From contig CAWCHV010000007.1 in assembly GCA_963795435.1 (NCBI GenBank), positions 2,418,001 to 2,482,000 of the forward strand: a DNA stretch of 64,000 nucleotides. The letters are read 5' to 3'. Each line of letters begins with the position of its first letter. Position 1 is the stretch's first letter. The notes below the pieces were generated by a model that worked only from the letters and a program-made list of their open reading frames with translations, had not been told where the DNA came from and ran no database searches. Positions 9,138-18,896 of this stretch are shown in pieces. Source of the DNA: JAFKFI01 sp963795435. GTDB taxonomy: Bacteria > Pseudomonadota > Alphaproteobacteria > Acetobacterales > Acetobacteraceae. A program made the position numbers and the translations under genes.

Positions 9138-9566
9138 ATGATCCGTTCCCGCATTCCCCGCGTCGGACTTTCAATGTTTCTGCTGCTCGGGGGCGCGGTC
9201 GGCGCCGCCGCCAGTGAAACACGCGAGTTCGTGCCGCAAATGGCGGCCATCACTACCGAGCTCGGTCACAATGCCTCGGCGGTGACGTACTGGGTCGATC
9301 AGGCGGACGGCTGGCACGTCGTGACGACCGTGGACACGACCGTCGGCGACGATAGCCAGCCGGAACGGAGCCGCCACGCCGTCGTGCGCTTCTCGGCGCG
9401 GATCTTGCCCGGTCAGTCACAGGTGATTTCGGTGCCTGGTCTGCCTGGTTCGAGCCCGCAGGCTCTGCGCGTGCGACGCCTCGGGGACCGGATCGAGGTG
9501 ACGCTGGTATCGGAGCCAGAGACGGCGTCCGCCCCGGCGAGCCGGTCGGACAAGGTCAGCGGCTGA
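9138..9566 (+). CDS. hypothetical secreted or periplasmic protein
   Basis: A 142-residue protein not recognised as any family. It has a clear Sec signal peptide: MIRSRIPR, then the hydrophobic run VGLSMFLLLGGAVGAAA, with a likely cut after AAA-S. The mature part contains a TYWVDQADGWHVVTTVDT-like stretch and predicted beta strands, suggesting a small beta domain. A GGGAG site lies upstream of the ATG at 9138. It is flanked by surE on the same strand and a convergent hemolysin-III-type gene. Confidence 0.65.
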   Translation: MIRSRIPRVGLSMFLLLGGAVGAAASETREFVPQMAAITTELGHNASAVTYWVDQADGWHVVTTVDTTVGDDSQPERSRHAVVRFSARILPGQSQVISVPGLPGSSPQALRVRRLGDRIEVTLVSEPETASAPASRSDKVSG

Positions 9567-9767
9567 AGCCGCGCCTAACCGCGCGGCGCCAGCCGGCAGA
9601 AATCGTGCCGCATCCGCGAAAGCATGCCGCACCGCGAGGGTGACGACCAGCGGACCCATGTCTCCCACCGGCCCTTGGGCTACAGCTGTTCGACCTCACC
9701 GACGGCTATCGCAGCGCGGTCATGCCCGCCGGCCTGTTGGTCGCCCTCTCGCTGCCCCGACGCGCGC

Positions 9768-10364
9768 CTACGCCGGTGACGCGAACTGCCGGCTGAGCGC
9801 GGCGAGATGCAGCCCGGCGCCGAGCAGCACGAGCATGTGCCAGATCGCGTTCTGGAACCGTACGCGCCGCAGCGAGTGGATCACCGAGCCGACGGAATAT
9901 GTCACCCCGCCGAGCACCAGCAGGAGCAGCGCGTCAGGCGATGCCCGGGCGATCAGGCTCGGCAGCACGCTCAGCACCATCCATCCCATGCCGAGATACA
10001 CCACGAGCGACAGCCGTTCCAGGCGCCGGGGGAAAAGGAGCTTCAGCGCGATCCCCGCCGCCGCGACCGCCCACGCCGCCGCGCACAGCGGAATGCCTTG
10101 GCGGCCCGGCAGCACGTTGAGTGCAAACGGCGTATAGGTGCCGGCGATCATCACGAAGATCATCGCGTGGTCCAGCCGCCGCAGCCGCTCCTTGACCTGC
10201 CCGGGCCGCGTGAGATGATAGGCGGCGGAGGCGCCCAGCATCCCGACCAGCCCCGCGCTGTAGACCAGCAAGGTGGCGTTCACCTTCGCGGTGGCGGGCA
10301 ATCCGACGGTGAGGATGAGCCAAGCCGCCGCCACGACGCCAGCCGGCAGCCCAAACAGATGCAC
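9768..10364 (-). CDS. hemolysin III / PAQR-family membrane protein (TrhA-like)
   Basis: A 198-residue, seven-helix PAQR-type membrane protein. Conserved features are ASAAYHL near the second helix, RRLDHAMIFVMIAGTYTPF, and near the C-terminus FQNAIWHMLVLLGAGLHLAAL with the HxxxLxxxxxH-type histidines. Family members act in membrane-energy or lipid homeostasis, and some are metal-dependent hydrolases. The start is uncertain: the GTG at 10364 cuts into the usual conserved N-terminus (AEAAADRAVHLFG), whose first half is encoded in frame just upstream of that GTG. No ATG, GTG or TTG precedes it in frame, so a CTG near 10397 or another start is possible. Confidence 0.85.
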   Translation of the reverse strand: MHLFGLPAGVVAAAWLILTVGLPATAKVNATLLVYSAGLVGMLGASAAYHLTRPGQVKERLRRLDHAMIFVMIAGTYTPFALNVLPGRQGIPLCAAAWAVAAAGIALKLLFPRRLERLSLVVYLGMGWMVLSVLPSLIARASPDALLLLVLGGVTYSVGSVIHSLRRVRFQNAIWHMLVLLGAGLHLAALSRQFASPA

Positions 10365-10423
10365 GGCCCGATCCGCCGCGGCCTCCGCGCTGATCAGGGC
10401 CGCATGTGTCGCCGGCGGCGAAC

Positions 10424-10645
10424 TCAGCGCAACCCGCGATCCCGGAACGAGTCGCCGGCCGCGAGCTGGCTCTCGCGCACGATGCGCTCATGGCCGTCGC
10501 GGTCGTTCTTCACCCGGTACTGGCAGTCCTGCTGCTCGATCGGCAGCTGCCGAACGATCGTGTAGGAACCGCGAGGAATGTGATGATCCAGCCGGCCGGG
10601 CATGAACTCGACCGACTGGCCGACCGAGAACTTGTGACGGATCAT
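10424..10645 (-). CDS. small basic protein of unknown function downstream of the cold-shock gene
   Basis: A 73-residue protein beginning MIRHKFSVGQSVEFMPG and containing YTIVRQLPIEQQDCQYRVKN, RIVRESQL and FRDRGLR. This resembles small conserved alphaproteobacterial proteins with a single SH3-like or KOW-like beta barrel, but I cannot name the family with confidence. It is 64 bases downstream of the cold-shock gene on the same strand and may be co-transcribed with it. The ATG at 10645 is chosen over the long open frame upstream, because that extension is out-of-frame cold-shock sequence. Confidence 0.75.
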   Translation of the reverse strand: MIRHKFSVGQSVEFMPGRLDHHIPRGSYTIVRQLPIEQQDCQYRVKNDRDGHERIVRESQLAAGDSFRDRGLR

Positions 10646-10709
10646 CGTGCCCTCCAGACCGGCGCCGCCCGGCGGCGAGGCCAAGGCAAGGCGCCGGCCT
10701 TCGTTCTGA

Positions 10710-10916
10710 TCAGGCGGACTGCAGGTTTTCCGCCGACATCTTGCCCTGCTGGCCCTGCTGAACCTCGTAGCGGATCTTCTGACCCTCATTGAGGCCGCCC
10801 AGACCCGCCCGCTCGACGGCCGAGATGTGCACGAACACATCCTTGGTGCCGTCGTCGGGCTGGATGAAGCCATAGCCCTTCTGCGCATTGAACCACTTGA
10901 CCGTACCAGTCGCCAT
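10710..10916 (-). CDS. cspA: cold-shock protein, CspA family
   Basis: A 68-residue single-domain cold-shock protein. It carries both RNA-binding motifs, KGYGFIQ (RNP1) and VFVHISA (RNP2), in the order typical of the family, preceded by TGTVKWFN. It binds single-stranded RNA or DNA as a chaperone. The ribosome site GGAG lies about nine bases before the ATG at 10916. The long upstream gap to 11305 would allow a structured leader like those that control many csp genes, but I did not identify specific elements. Confidence 0.95.
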   Translation of the reverse strand: MATGTVKWFNAQKGYGFIQPDDGTKDVFVHISAVERAGLGGLNEGQKIRYEVQQGQQGKMSAENLQSA

Positions 10917-11304
10917 CGAAAGTCACTCCAACCAAACCGGCGACCCACGCGCTGTGAGCCGAACTACTTCTCAATGTGGGGAGCGTCGAATGCGAGATCG
11001 TCGCATGGGAAGGCACGCACAGCCCGGACCGAAAAGCGCCGATCGGCACCATATGGGCGTTCCGGTCCGGGAATACCAGCCCGGCCCATCGAGAGCCCTA
11101 CGCCGCCCCCAATCACATTGGCGCCACCTCAGCTGGCCGCCGCGCCAGGCCGACCGGCACGGCGCCCAGGCTGCGCGCGAACCGGCCCCGAGATATTGCC
11201 GGTCGCGGGAGGGAGGATTGGGGAGGACGGGATCGTTCGCCGCGATGCCGCGTTGACCCCGGGGACCATAGGCGGCGCCGTGCCGCGCAACAAAGGATCG
11301 ACGC
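10917..11304. other. intergenic region between cspA and a divergent small gene
   Basis: This 388-base gap holds the ribosome site and presumed promoter and leader of cspA on the minus strand and the promoter of the small secreted protein on the plus strand. Open frames here have the composition of chance frames in GC-rich DNA. I see no RNA gene, repeat or convincing promoter hexamer. Confidence 0.5.
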
Positions 11305-11589
11305 ATGAAATCGCTTCTGCTTCCCGCCTCCCTCGCCCTCTTGCTGGGGACCGGCCTGACTCCCGGCGCGGCGCGCGCCGGCTGCCTCACCGGCGCGGCC
11401 GTAGGCGGCGTCGCTGGGCATGTCGCCGGCCATCACGGCGCCCTGGGCGCCGCCGCGGGCTGCGCCGTCGGCCATCACGAGGCCAAGAAGAAGGCGGCCG
11501 AGAAGCAGGCGGCGCAGAACCATTCCACCGGCGCGTCCAGCCAGACCACGGCTCCCAATAGCGGCGACGACCCGCCAAAGCCGCAATGA
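11305..11589 (+). CDS. small secreted glycine-zipper-like protein
   Basis: A 94-residue protein with a signal peptide (MKSLLLPASLALLLGTGL through GAARA) and a following glycine/alanine-rich stretch, GAAVGGVAGHVAGHHGALG, then AAAGCAVGHH. The G-x3-G spacing is that of glycine-zipper envelope proteins, which insert in or lie on membranes. The tail is lysine-rich, then serine/proline-rich and probably disordered. No specific role can be assigned. It converges on the degraded glycosyltransferase region. Confidence 0.7.
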   Translation: MKSLLLPASLALLLGTGLTPGAARAGCLTGAAVGGVAGHVAGHHGALGAAAGCAVGHHEAKKKAAEKQAAQNHSTGASSQTTAPNSGDDPPKPQ

Positions 11590-11960
11590 GGTAAGAAGCT
11601 ATTGTCCGCACTCCCGCGCTCGGTAGTCGAGAAAAGTGCTCGGTCAAATCGCGATACGTGACCCGTCACGATCGCTCTCGTCTCGTTGTTTCCGTGACCC
11701 CGATTCGCGCCTTCGCCTATGTCGCGCAAGCGATGCCCGGCAACGGGCTCAATGGCTCCGTCGATCCGCAGGGCATGGGAATGGAGGCCCCATTCTCACA
11801 ATTCACTCGCGAAGTCCCTTGGCACGAAGTCTGCCGCCCACCTGTCCTCGCACCATTCCATCAGGATGGCTATTTGTGGATTGCGCGACAACGGTCGGTG
11901 CTCCGAGCCGGATGCATCCCGGCCCGACCCGCTCCGGGCCCCTTACGCTCACGATCCCAT
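11590..11960. other. intergenic region between convergent genes
   Basis: A 371-base gap between the end of the glycine-zipper gene and the end of the degraded glycosyltransferase gene. A 130-codon open frame on the plus strand (11658-12050) overlaps the glycosyltransferase 3' end and looks non-coding. I see no clear hairpin terminator or repeat. Confidence 0.45.
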
Positions 11961-13119
11961 CTAAGGTGGCAAACCGCCGGTTTGGTTGAGAACCAATGGT
12001 GGTCGGACTTCCGCGAACGACGAGCTCAAGTGACGGGCGAGCTGCCATAGCCGCTCCCGCGCTTGAGTGCTTACGGTCTCGAACGCGAAGTGCGCGGTGT
12101 GCCGGTGCGCCAAGCTGGAGAACTCGACGACCGAGGTCGGACCACGATCAAGCGACAGTAGCGGCTCAGCGGGACATCTCAAGGCCGCCGGGAGCACTTC
12201 GACGAGATCTTTCATGGCTCGAGCAAACGCCCCGATATCTCCCGTGGGCACTACGCGGCCAAGTCCCGCGGCGATGTGGGGGAGGTTGTAGGCGTCATAA
12301 ACAAGCGGCACGCAGCCAGCACGCAGTCCCTCAGCTACTGGGCGGCAGAAGCCCTCATGGTAGGAAGGGACCGCCAAGATATGCGCGGAATGGAACAGCT
12401 GCTCCCGTTGGGCGTCGTCGATTGTGCCCGCGAAGCGCACCACTCCCGCCAAATCGTGTTGGGCAATGAGGCTACGCAGCAACGCCAAGTAGCTCGGGTC
12501 GGACCACGCCGTATTGCCTGCTAGGGTCACGCGGATCGCATCTTGCGGGATCCCCGCCTGGACGATCGCCGGGATCAGGTCATGCAGCCCTTTTGATGGC
12601 GCGATGCGACCGATATAGATGACATGAACCGGTGCGACCGGCTTATCGGCGAGTGTGGCGAGGACCCGGATCCTCGACCACCAAGGGAATCACACGCAGG
12701 CGCGCGGGGTTGAAGCCCCGATCGAGCAATTCCTGGGCATTGATGGGGCTATCAGCCCATATCTCGTCGGCGCGGCGGAGGATCTCGATCTGCTGGAGTG
12801 ACCGCTCGATGACCGGCACGTCCGCCGCACCCACAAAGCGCGCCGGCGTGACATTATGGAAGCGGACGATTCGGGTCGGCGGCCCGCCGGCCAGCAGAGC
12901 GTCAAATAGGCCATGCTCTATGCCGAAATGAAAGATCGCCGCATCGGCGGCCTGATAAGCTGGATCCAAAAGAAGATGTGCAACGTCGCTACAGCGCCGG
13001 TGCGCCACCTCGGGAAAATCGCAGGCGGCCCCAAAGTGCTGCACCTCGAAGCGTGAATCAGCCGCCAAGGCTCGGACCGTGTCTCGGGCAGCAAGAGAGA
13101 TGGCATCGTAACGCACCAT
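11961..13119 (-). pseudogene. GT4-type glycosyltransferase, reading frame broken
   Basis: Two frames together encode one GT4-like (GT-B fold) enzyme. The N-terminal part reads from ATG 13119: MVRYDAISLAARDTV, FHFGIEHGLFDALL, VRFHNVTPARF, then LRVIPLVVEDP. The C-terminal part, in the +1 frame from about 12668, reads HVIYIGRIAPSKGLHDLI, VRFAGTIDD, and the donor-binding loop VPSYHEGFCRPVAEGLRAG. The break is a single extra base near 12669. Upstream codons (RPLRVAVVAPI) look native but have no normal start, so the true N-terminus may lie slightly before 13119. The enzyme would add a sugar to a surface glycan. It is either decayed or carries an assembly error. Confidence 0.8.
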
Positions 13120-13163
13120 GATCGGTGCGACGACGGCGACCCGCAGCGGTCTGATGCTATGAT

Positions 13164-15419
13164 TTATGATATCGGCGTGGCCCTGGATACCATCCGGCCG
13201 GCCCGAGCCCGGCGCAATAGCGCCACAATTCCATCTGCCATCGGGCCAGGGGCGAACAGAGCCTCATAGCGCTGCCGCCCCGCCTCGCCGAGTGTCCGGC
13301 GCAGCGATTGATCGCCGATCAGCCTCTCCAGGCACTCCTCGAGGGAAGATGCATGGCCGGGCTCGGCAAGCAGCGCTGTGCGGCCCTCCTCGGCGACTTC
13401 GGTCATGCCGCCGACCCGGCATGCGACGGCCGGCTTTCCGTACATCATCGCCTCCACGAGGATCAAACCAAACAATTCGAAGCGGCTGGGCGCGATGAAG
13501 ATGTCGCAGGCCCGATAGAAGCCGCGCAGTCGGTCTTCGGTCACTTCGCCGTGGAACCGGACGCGGGCCAGCAGCCTGGCCGGCGTGGCTACCTCAAAGG
13601 CAGCGCGGTAAGACCTGCCATCCGGCCCGGGGATTTTGTCGTTCCCGACGATGTCAGCATGCAACTGAGGATGGCGAGCAAGTAGGCGCGGCAGTACCTC
13701 AAGCAGCACGTCGAATTCCTTTGCGCGACTCCAGCCGGCCAACGAACAGCAGGCGCAGCGAGCCCTCGGTCAGCGCCGCCGGTGCCGTGGCCGGAAGATC
13801 CGACCAGTCCTCAAGCCCCAGCGGCACAATTTCGGTACGCGGCGGGCCGAGTGCTACGCCATAGGCCTGAGAAATGTCGCGACCGATCGCGACGCTGATG
13901 GCATGTACGCCATCGGCGTCGCGCAGCAAACGCGCTTCGAGTTCCAGCATGGGCTTCGCAAAAACCCGCTGAAACGTATCATCCGCGGCAATATGCGGGT
14001 GACTGTCCAGCCAGAAGTGGAGCGTCGTCTGTAAGCCGATGACGAGCGGAAACCCGCCATCCAAGAGGATGGCGGCGCCCTCGCAATCCGAGATCGGTGC
14101 ATAGACCGCAGTCACGGATCGCCGTCGCGCGATGTCATGTAGGACATCCAACATGGTGCTGGCATGCGCCCAGATATGCGATGGGATAGCGAAGTCGGGC
14201 ATCGGGGGAGCAGGGCGGGGCGCGATGCGATGTACCCAGACACCTTCCTCGAAATCAACGCGGTCGTGGCCCTCGCCGGTGGTCAGCACATGGACCTGGT
14301 GGCCGATCCCAGCGATCGCGCGTACCGTTTGGTGGATGTAGCGACCGATGCCGCCCATTCGGCCCGGTGGATATTCCTGGCTGACGAAGACATAAACGTC
14401 TCGCCGGTCTTTCGGCAGGCGTCGCGGAAATTCGAGGAAGGCAGCGGCATACCGTTCCAGCAGCGTGGGCTGTAGCAATCTTCGCCGTCCGCTTAACCCC
14501 CTTTCGAGTCCCACGACCCAGGCACGGTCGAGATCAGCACGGAAGGCGTCGAGATCCGATCGCGGAAGGCGTCCGGCCTCGATCTGGCCGCGTAAGCCTT
14601 CCTCCTGTGCTTGCGCGAAGGCGGCCAAGCCTTCGATCGCCCGGCGTACAGGGTAGTGGCCTCGGTTGTTCAACAAGGAAAAGTAAAGCTTGTTCTTCAG
14701 GACAGGATAGAGGACGCGCGTGACACGGTCCGCGGTGCGGATCGCACTTGGTAGAAATTTGTGGTGCACGATTGCGTCCGGCAACTGTCGGATCACCCGG
14801 TTGCTATCCACCAAGCGGCAGCAAACATCAGTTTCGTCGAGATAGAACTCGAACTCCTCATCGAAGCCCCCTATGGCAAGCAGCGCGTCCCGGCGGAAAG
14901 CACTGTTGGTACCTTGCACATACGGAAAATTGAAGGAAAACGGGAAGTTGAAGCGATCCGCCGGTGTGTCGCGCTGCCAGTCCGCATTGCCCAGTCGGTC
15001 GGCAGAAGAATAAAGGTCACTGCACACGGGCGCCAGTGTGGTCCATGACGACGCCACCAGCTCCGGCAACCTGCGGGTCACTAAATGCGCGAAGGATCTG
15101 CTGCAGCCACTCCGGCTCTGGCAGGCCGTCATCATCGACAAACGCAACGATATCGCCTGCCGCCATGGCGACGCCGATGTTGCGCGACGTCGAGAGATTA
15201 CGTTCTGGATTGCGAGCAACCTTGATGTGTCCCGACCACTCGGTCAGCACTTCCGCCGTTCCATCTTCGGTCGGCCCACGGACGACACAAACCTCGAAGC
15301 TCGGTCCATCCAGATGTTGCAGGCAGCGCAGAAGATTGGCGAGGGCTTCCGCCCGGCCATCAGGTACATATTACGATCGAGACGCGCTGTACGTCGGATA
15401 GTGACGGCTCAGCCGGCAC
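13164..15419 (-). pseudogene. GT2-GT4 bifunctional glycosyltransferase, frame broken three times
   Basis: Four frame segments join into one gene of about 750 codons. It starts at a GTG (15419) with a strong GAGGAGG site at 15429-15435. The N-terminal half is a GT2 domain: VSIVICT, DGRAEALANLLRCL, SRNIGVAMAAGDIVAFVDDD with the DDD metal motif, and GGFDEEFEFYLDETDVCCRL. The C-terminal half is GT4: PPGRMGGIGRYIHQTV, LLFVGRLESRK, EFDVLLEVLPRLL, then APSRFELFGLILVEAM. Breaks lie near 15362, 15028 and 13719, each one extra base. Its start overlaps the end of the methyltransferase fragment at 15409. It probably belonged to an operon making a surface polysaccharide or glycan. Confidence 0.82.
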
Positions 15420-16337
15420 AGTAACGCACCTCCTCGACCCCTATGCCAAGGGTGCGCCTGTCATCATTGACTCCCAGCTGAGCTAGCACCGCCGTCTCGG
15501 ACCAGACTCGAAGCTCGCGACCGGTTTGTGGCAGCGGGATAGACAGCTCGGACCGTTCCCCAGGAACGAAGCAGCGCCGCATCACGGGGCCGGGACCGCC
15601 GGCGTCGATGGCGGCATTGAGCGGCACTGGTAGATGGTTGGTGACCATGACCGTGACGGCGGCCCAGCCCGGATCATGGTCTAGTGTCATGCGGCTATCG
15701 ACCTGCGCCCATAGCCAGGGCTCCTTTTGGGGCGGAGCCGGCGCCCAGCTCGCCGCCTCCATACTCGGTAGAAGCGTCTCGCTGAGGCGGACACGCCCGT
15801 CATGCAGCCGGCCACGGTAGAGCAGGCCAAACGACCCTAAAGCCTCGACGTTCGTGCGCGATACGAGGAAGCCTTCGCGCAGCAGAGCACGCAGCAAATA
15901 GTCTTCCTGAAACCCAAGTTCCATCCACTTGTGGCGCCGGACTGCCCAAAGAGCATGGCCATCCGGCCTAATGCCCCACGGCAGGGGAAAGGCGGGATGC
16001 ACGGGCTCCGAAGCCAGCACTAGCACGCCTCCCGGTCGCAGCACCTCACACCGAAGGCGGCGCAGCACGGCGAGATGGTCGAATGCATGGTGGAATGCCT
16101 CGAAAAAGACGACAGCATCAGCTCCAGCCGCATCAAGCGCATCAGGCCGTTCACCAAACGCACCATGGTGCGTCGTCACCGAGCAGCCAATACTTTCCGC
16201 CTGCTGCTGTGCGAGGTGCAGAAACTTCCTCTCGATATCGACGCAAGTCACGTGGTGCCCAGCGCGAGCAAGCGCCGCGGCAACGTGGCCCCATCCTACC
16301 CCGTATTCGACGATACGCGACCCACGCGGAAGACTTA
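15409..16337 (-). pseudogene. methyltransferase B, C-terminal part (N-terminus displaced to 17725-18069)
   Basis: About 309 residues of a SAM methyltransferase: LPRGSRIVEYGVGWGHVAAA (motif I), VTCVDIERKF, ADAVVFFEAFHHAFDH, LRPGGVLVLASEP, plus a beta-rich C-terminal extension. The frame enters directly from the IS element at 16338, so the native start is missing. Its N-terminal 115 codons are on the opposite strand at 17725-18069; rejoining them at the shared TA gives codons for LAEL-SLPRG without a shift. The substrate is unknown; it sits among glycosyltransferases, so glycan modification is an inference. Confidence 0.85.
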
Positions 16338-17166
16338 GGGTGTGTACCCATTGCATCGGCTACGGCGGGTCTGATTCACCCTCCCCGGGAGGGCGCGAAT
16401 CATGGCCGAGCAATTCTGGTTGAGCGATACGCAGTGGGCGGTGATCGAACCGCTGTTGCCGCAGTTGGGTGGCAAGCCGCGGGTCGATGATCGACGGGTG
16501 ATCAGCGGCATCCTGCACAGATATCGCGAGGGTTTACGCTGGCGGGCAATTCCGGCCGAGTATGGCCCGCGAACCACGCTGTTCAATCGGTTCAACCGCT
16601 GGAGCCAGCGCGGGTTGTGGCAGGGCTTGCTTGCAGCGCTCGCGGGCTGCGCCGAACCGCCGGACGTCGTCATGGTCGACAGCACCTCGATACACGCGCA
16701 CCGCTCGGCGGCTGGCGCAAAAGGGGGGAGCAAGATCAGGCAATCGGGCGCTCCCGTGGCGGTCGCACGACCAAGATCCACGCGCTCTGCGACAGCGAGG
16801 GACGTCTCTACGCCCTGATGCTCACGGCCGGCCAGGTGCATGACATCATCGGCGGCCGCGCCCTGCTCGCTAGCGTGCCCGCCATGCGACAGTTCATCGG
16901 CGACAAGGCATATGATGCCGACGATGTGCGCGACCTTCTTGCCGGCCAGGGCACCGAAGCCGTCATCCCGCCCATGTCGCGCCGCCTGATGCCGCCGAGC
17001 TACGATCCCGTCGTCTATCGGCTGCGCAACATCATCGAGCGCGCCTTCTGCAGGCTCAAGGACTGGCGCGCCATCGCCACCCGCTACGACAAGACCGCGC
17101 GCAACTTCCTGGCCGGCATTTGCCTTGCCGTCGTCCTCACGAGTTGGCTTCAATGAGTCCACACCC
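16338..17166 (+). mobile_element. IS5-family insertion sequence, copy 1 (829 bp)
   Basis: The element is bounded by short inverted ends, GGGTGTG at 16338 and CACACCC ending at 17166, flanked on each side by TA. It carries one transposase split over two frames with an A4G6 slippery run, the arrangement of the IS427 group of IS5. A second, inverted copy lies at 18070-18896. Copy 1 is two bases longer than copy 2. It interrupts methyltransferase B on the left, while its right flank carries the second half of methyltransferase A. Confidence 0.92.
16402..17156 (+). CDS. IS5-family DDE transposase made by -1 frameshift (copy 1)
   Basis: The first frame (16402-16818) encodes MAEQFWLSDTQWAVIEPLLP, RWRAIPAEYGPRTT and the first catalytic aspartate in VVMVDSTSIHAH. 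The second frame, entered by a -1 slip at the run AAAAGGGGGG (about 16720-16729), gives EQDQAIGRSRGGRTTKIHAL, the second aspartate in FIGDKAYDADD, and the glutamate in NIIERAFCRLKDWR. The joined product is about 250 residues, normal for the group. Programmed -1 slippage at such runs is known for IS427-type elements. All catalytic residues are present, so this copy may be active. Confidence 0.9.
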
Positions 17167-17712
17167 TAATGCGCCAGCACTTCCTCGACAACGATCTGGA
17201 CCCGGATGCGCACCGCTTGATCTGCGCCGCCGTCGGTGTGGAGGCGGGTCGTGCCCGATGGCCGCGGATCGCTGATCCGGCGAATGCGGGCGGAGCGCGA
17301 CCAGGTACAGGAATGCGGGGGAAAACTGGATCAGGACGACGCCGCTTATATGCAGGGTGCGATCGAAGATTTCATTGACGTCGAGATCGTGCCCTTTAGC
17401 AATTTGCTTTCGGAGGAAGTCGTCTGGGATCTCGTGCATGTCGACGTGCAGGGTTGGGAGGCAAAGCTATGTGTGAGTTCCGTGGAGCCCCTAAATGCTC
17501 GTGTCCGCTGGTTGGTGATTGGCACGCACTCGCGTTCGATCGACGGCCAAGTCATCGAGATCCTTCATGCGGCCGGTTGGGTACTTGAGAACGAGAAACC
17601 TACTCGCTTCCAATTCGATCCGGCCAAACCCTCTCTGGAACTCATGACCGAAGTCGATGGCGTGCAGGTCTGGCGCAACCCACGCCTCGTCGAGGCCCCA
17701 CAAGTCAGCTAG
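17167..17712 (+). pseudogene. methyltransferase A, C-terminal part, inverted and frame-broken
   Basis: This fragment begins immediately right of IS copy 1 with MRQHFLDNDLDPDAHRLICA, continues AVGVEAGRARWPRIADPAN, then passes by a +1 shift near 17300 to DDAAYMQGAIEDFIDVEIVP, LVHVDVQGWEAKLC and the stop at 17712. This is the second half of a FkbM-like SAM methyltransferase. Its first half is at 18897-19454 on the opposite strand; the codons E-L-M-R join cleanly across the shared TA. The inversion between the two IS copies explains the displacement. Confidence 0.85.
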
Positions 17713-17724
17713 CGGAGATCGGGA

Positions 17725-18069
17725 TTGGTCCAGCAAATCACACTCGAACAGCTTGACGAGGTTCTCGATCGCGCGGACGCGCTAATGCGCTCCGATTATG
17801 CGGCGGGGACGCGGATGCTGAACGATGTGAGTGTGGACATATCACAGCTCTCGATGACAGGCGATCCTTTCGAGTCTGATTACGCGGATTTGGTCATGTC
17901 CACTTATCGGCGTATCGCCGACGTCAGCGCCTATGAACCGTCAAAGCATGAGGCGGATCCCAATGTAAGAAATCAGCTGCCGTTACCGCAGTATTTTCCT
18001 TTCAGCACGAGAGACCTGAGTTTTATCGGCCGTTACATGGCCGGTGTTGGCATGATCCTGGCCGAACTA
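17725..18069 (+). pseudogene. methyltransferase B, N-terminal part, inverted
   Basis: The fragment starts at a TTG (17725), with GGAGATCGGG just upstream, 12 bases after the methyltransferase A stop. It encodes ITLEQLDEVLDRADALMRSD, then FESDYADLVMSTYRRIADVS and RYMAGVGMILAEL, and ends against IS copy 2 at 18070. Reverse-complementing the segment between the two IS copies places it directly before the C-terminal part at 15409-16337, restoring one frame. This small helical N-terminal domain precedes the SAM-binding domain; its role is unknown. Confidence 0.82.
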
Positions 18070-18896
18070 GGGTGTGAACTCATTGAAGCCAACTCGTGAG
18101 GACGACGGCAAGGCAAATGCCGGCCAGGAAGTTGCGCGCGGTCTTGTCGTAGCGGGTGGCGATGGCGCGCCAGTCCTTGAGCCTGCAGAAGGCGCGCTCG
18201 ATGATGTTGCGCAGCCGATAGACGACGGGATCGTAGCTCGGCGGCATCAGGCGGCGCGACATGGGCGGGATGACGGCTTCGGTGCCCTGGCCGGCAAGAA
18301 GGTCGCGCACATCGTCGGCATCATATGCCTTGTCGCCGATGAACTGTCGCATGGCGGGCACGCTAGCGAGCAGGGCGCGGCCGCCGATGATGTCATGCAC
18401 CTGGCCGGCCGTGAGCATCAGGGCGTAGACGTCCCTCGCTGTCGCAGAGCGCGTGGATCTTGGTCGTGCGACCGCCACGGGAGCGCCCGATTGCCTGATC
18501 TTGCTCCCCCCTTTTGCGCCAGCCGCCGAGCGGTGCGCGTGTATCGAGGTGCTGTCGACCATGACGACGTCCGGCGGTTCGGCGCAGCCCGCGAGCGCTG
18601 CAAGCAAGCCCTGCCACAACCCGCGCTGGCCCCAGCGGTTGAACCGATTGAACAGCGTGGTTCGCGGGCCATACTCGGCCGGAATTGCCCGCCAGCGTAA
18701 ACCCTCGCGATATCTGTGCAGGATGCCGCTGATCACCCGTCGATCATCGACCCGCGGCTTGCCACCCAACTGCGGCAACAGCGGTTCGATCACCGCCCAC
18801 TGCGTATCGCTCAACCAGAATTGCTCGGCCATGATTCGCGCCCTCCCGGGGAGGGTGAATCAGACCCGCCGTAGCCGATGCAATGGGTACACACCC
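18070..18896 (-). mobile_element. IS5-family insertion sequence, copy 2 (827 bp, inverted relative to copy 1)
   Basis: Nearly identical to the element at 16338-17166 but on the other strand. It has the same GGGTGTG/CACACCC ends and TA flanks; the visible differences are a few substitutions and a two-base deletion inside the transposase gene. It separates the N-terminal part of methyltransferase A (right) from sequence that belongs to methyltransferase B (left), which shows that the DNA between the copies has inverted. Confidence 0.92.
18080..18832 (-). pseudogene. IS5-family transposase, copy 2, probably inactive
   Basis: A continuous 250-codon frame, but only because a two-base deletion after the slippery run brings the two frames together. 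Between the run and the deletion, about 24 residues are read in the wrong frame (KIRQSGAPVAVARPRSTR in place of EQDQAIGRSRGGRTTKIH). The conserved R-GG-TTKIH segment is therefore lost, and a -1 slip now leads to an early stop. The three catalytic acidic residues remain, but the product is unlikely to work. Confidence 0.85.

Noticed and set aside
11658..12050. A 130-codon plus-strand frame beyond the glycine-zipper gene
   Set aside because: No ribosome site, no recognisable motif, unnatural composition, and overlap with the glycosyltransferase 3' end.
16338..18896. A composite transposon made of two IS copies carrying 0.9 kb of cargo
   Set aside because: The cargo consists of halves of the two genes that flank the elements, so it is native DNA that inverted, not imported cargo.
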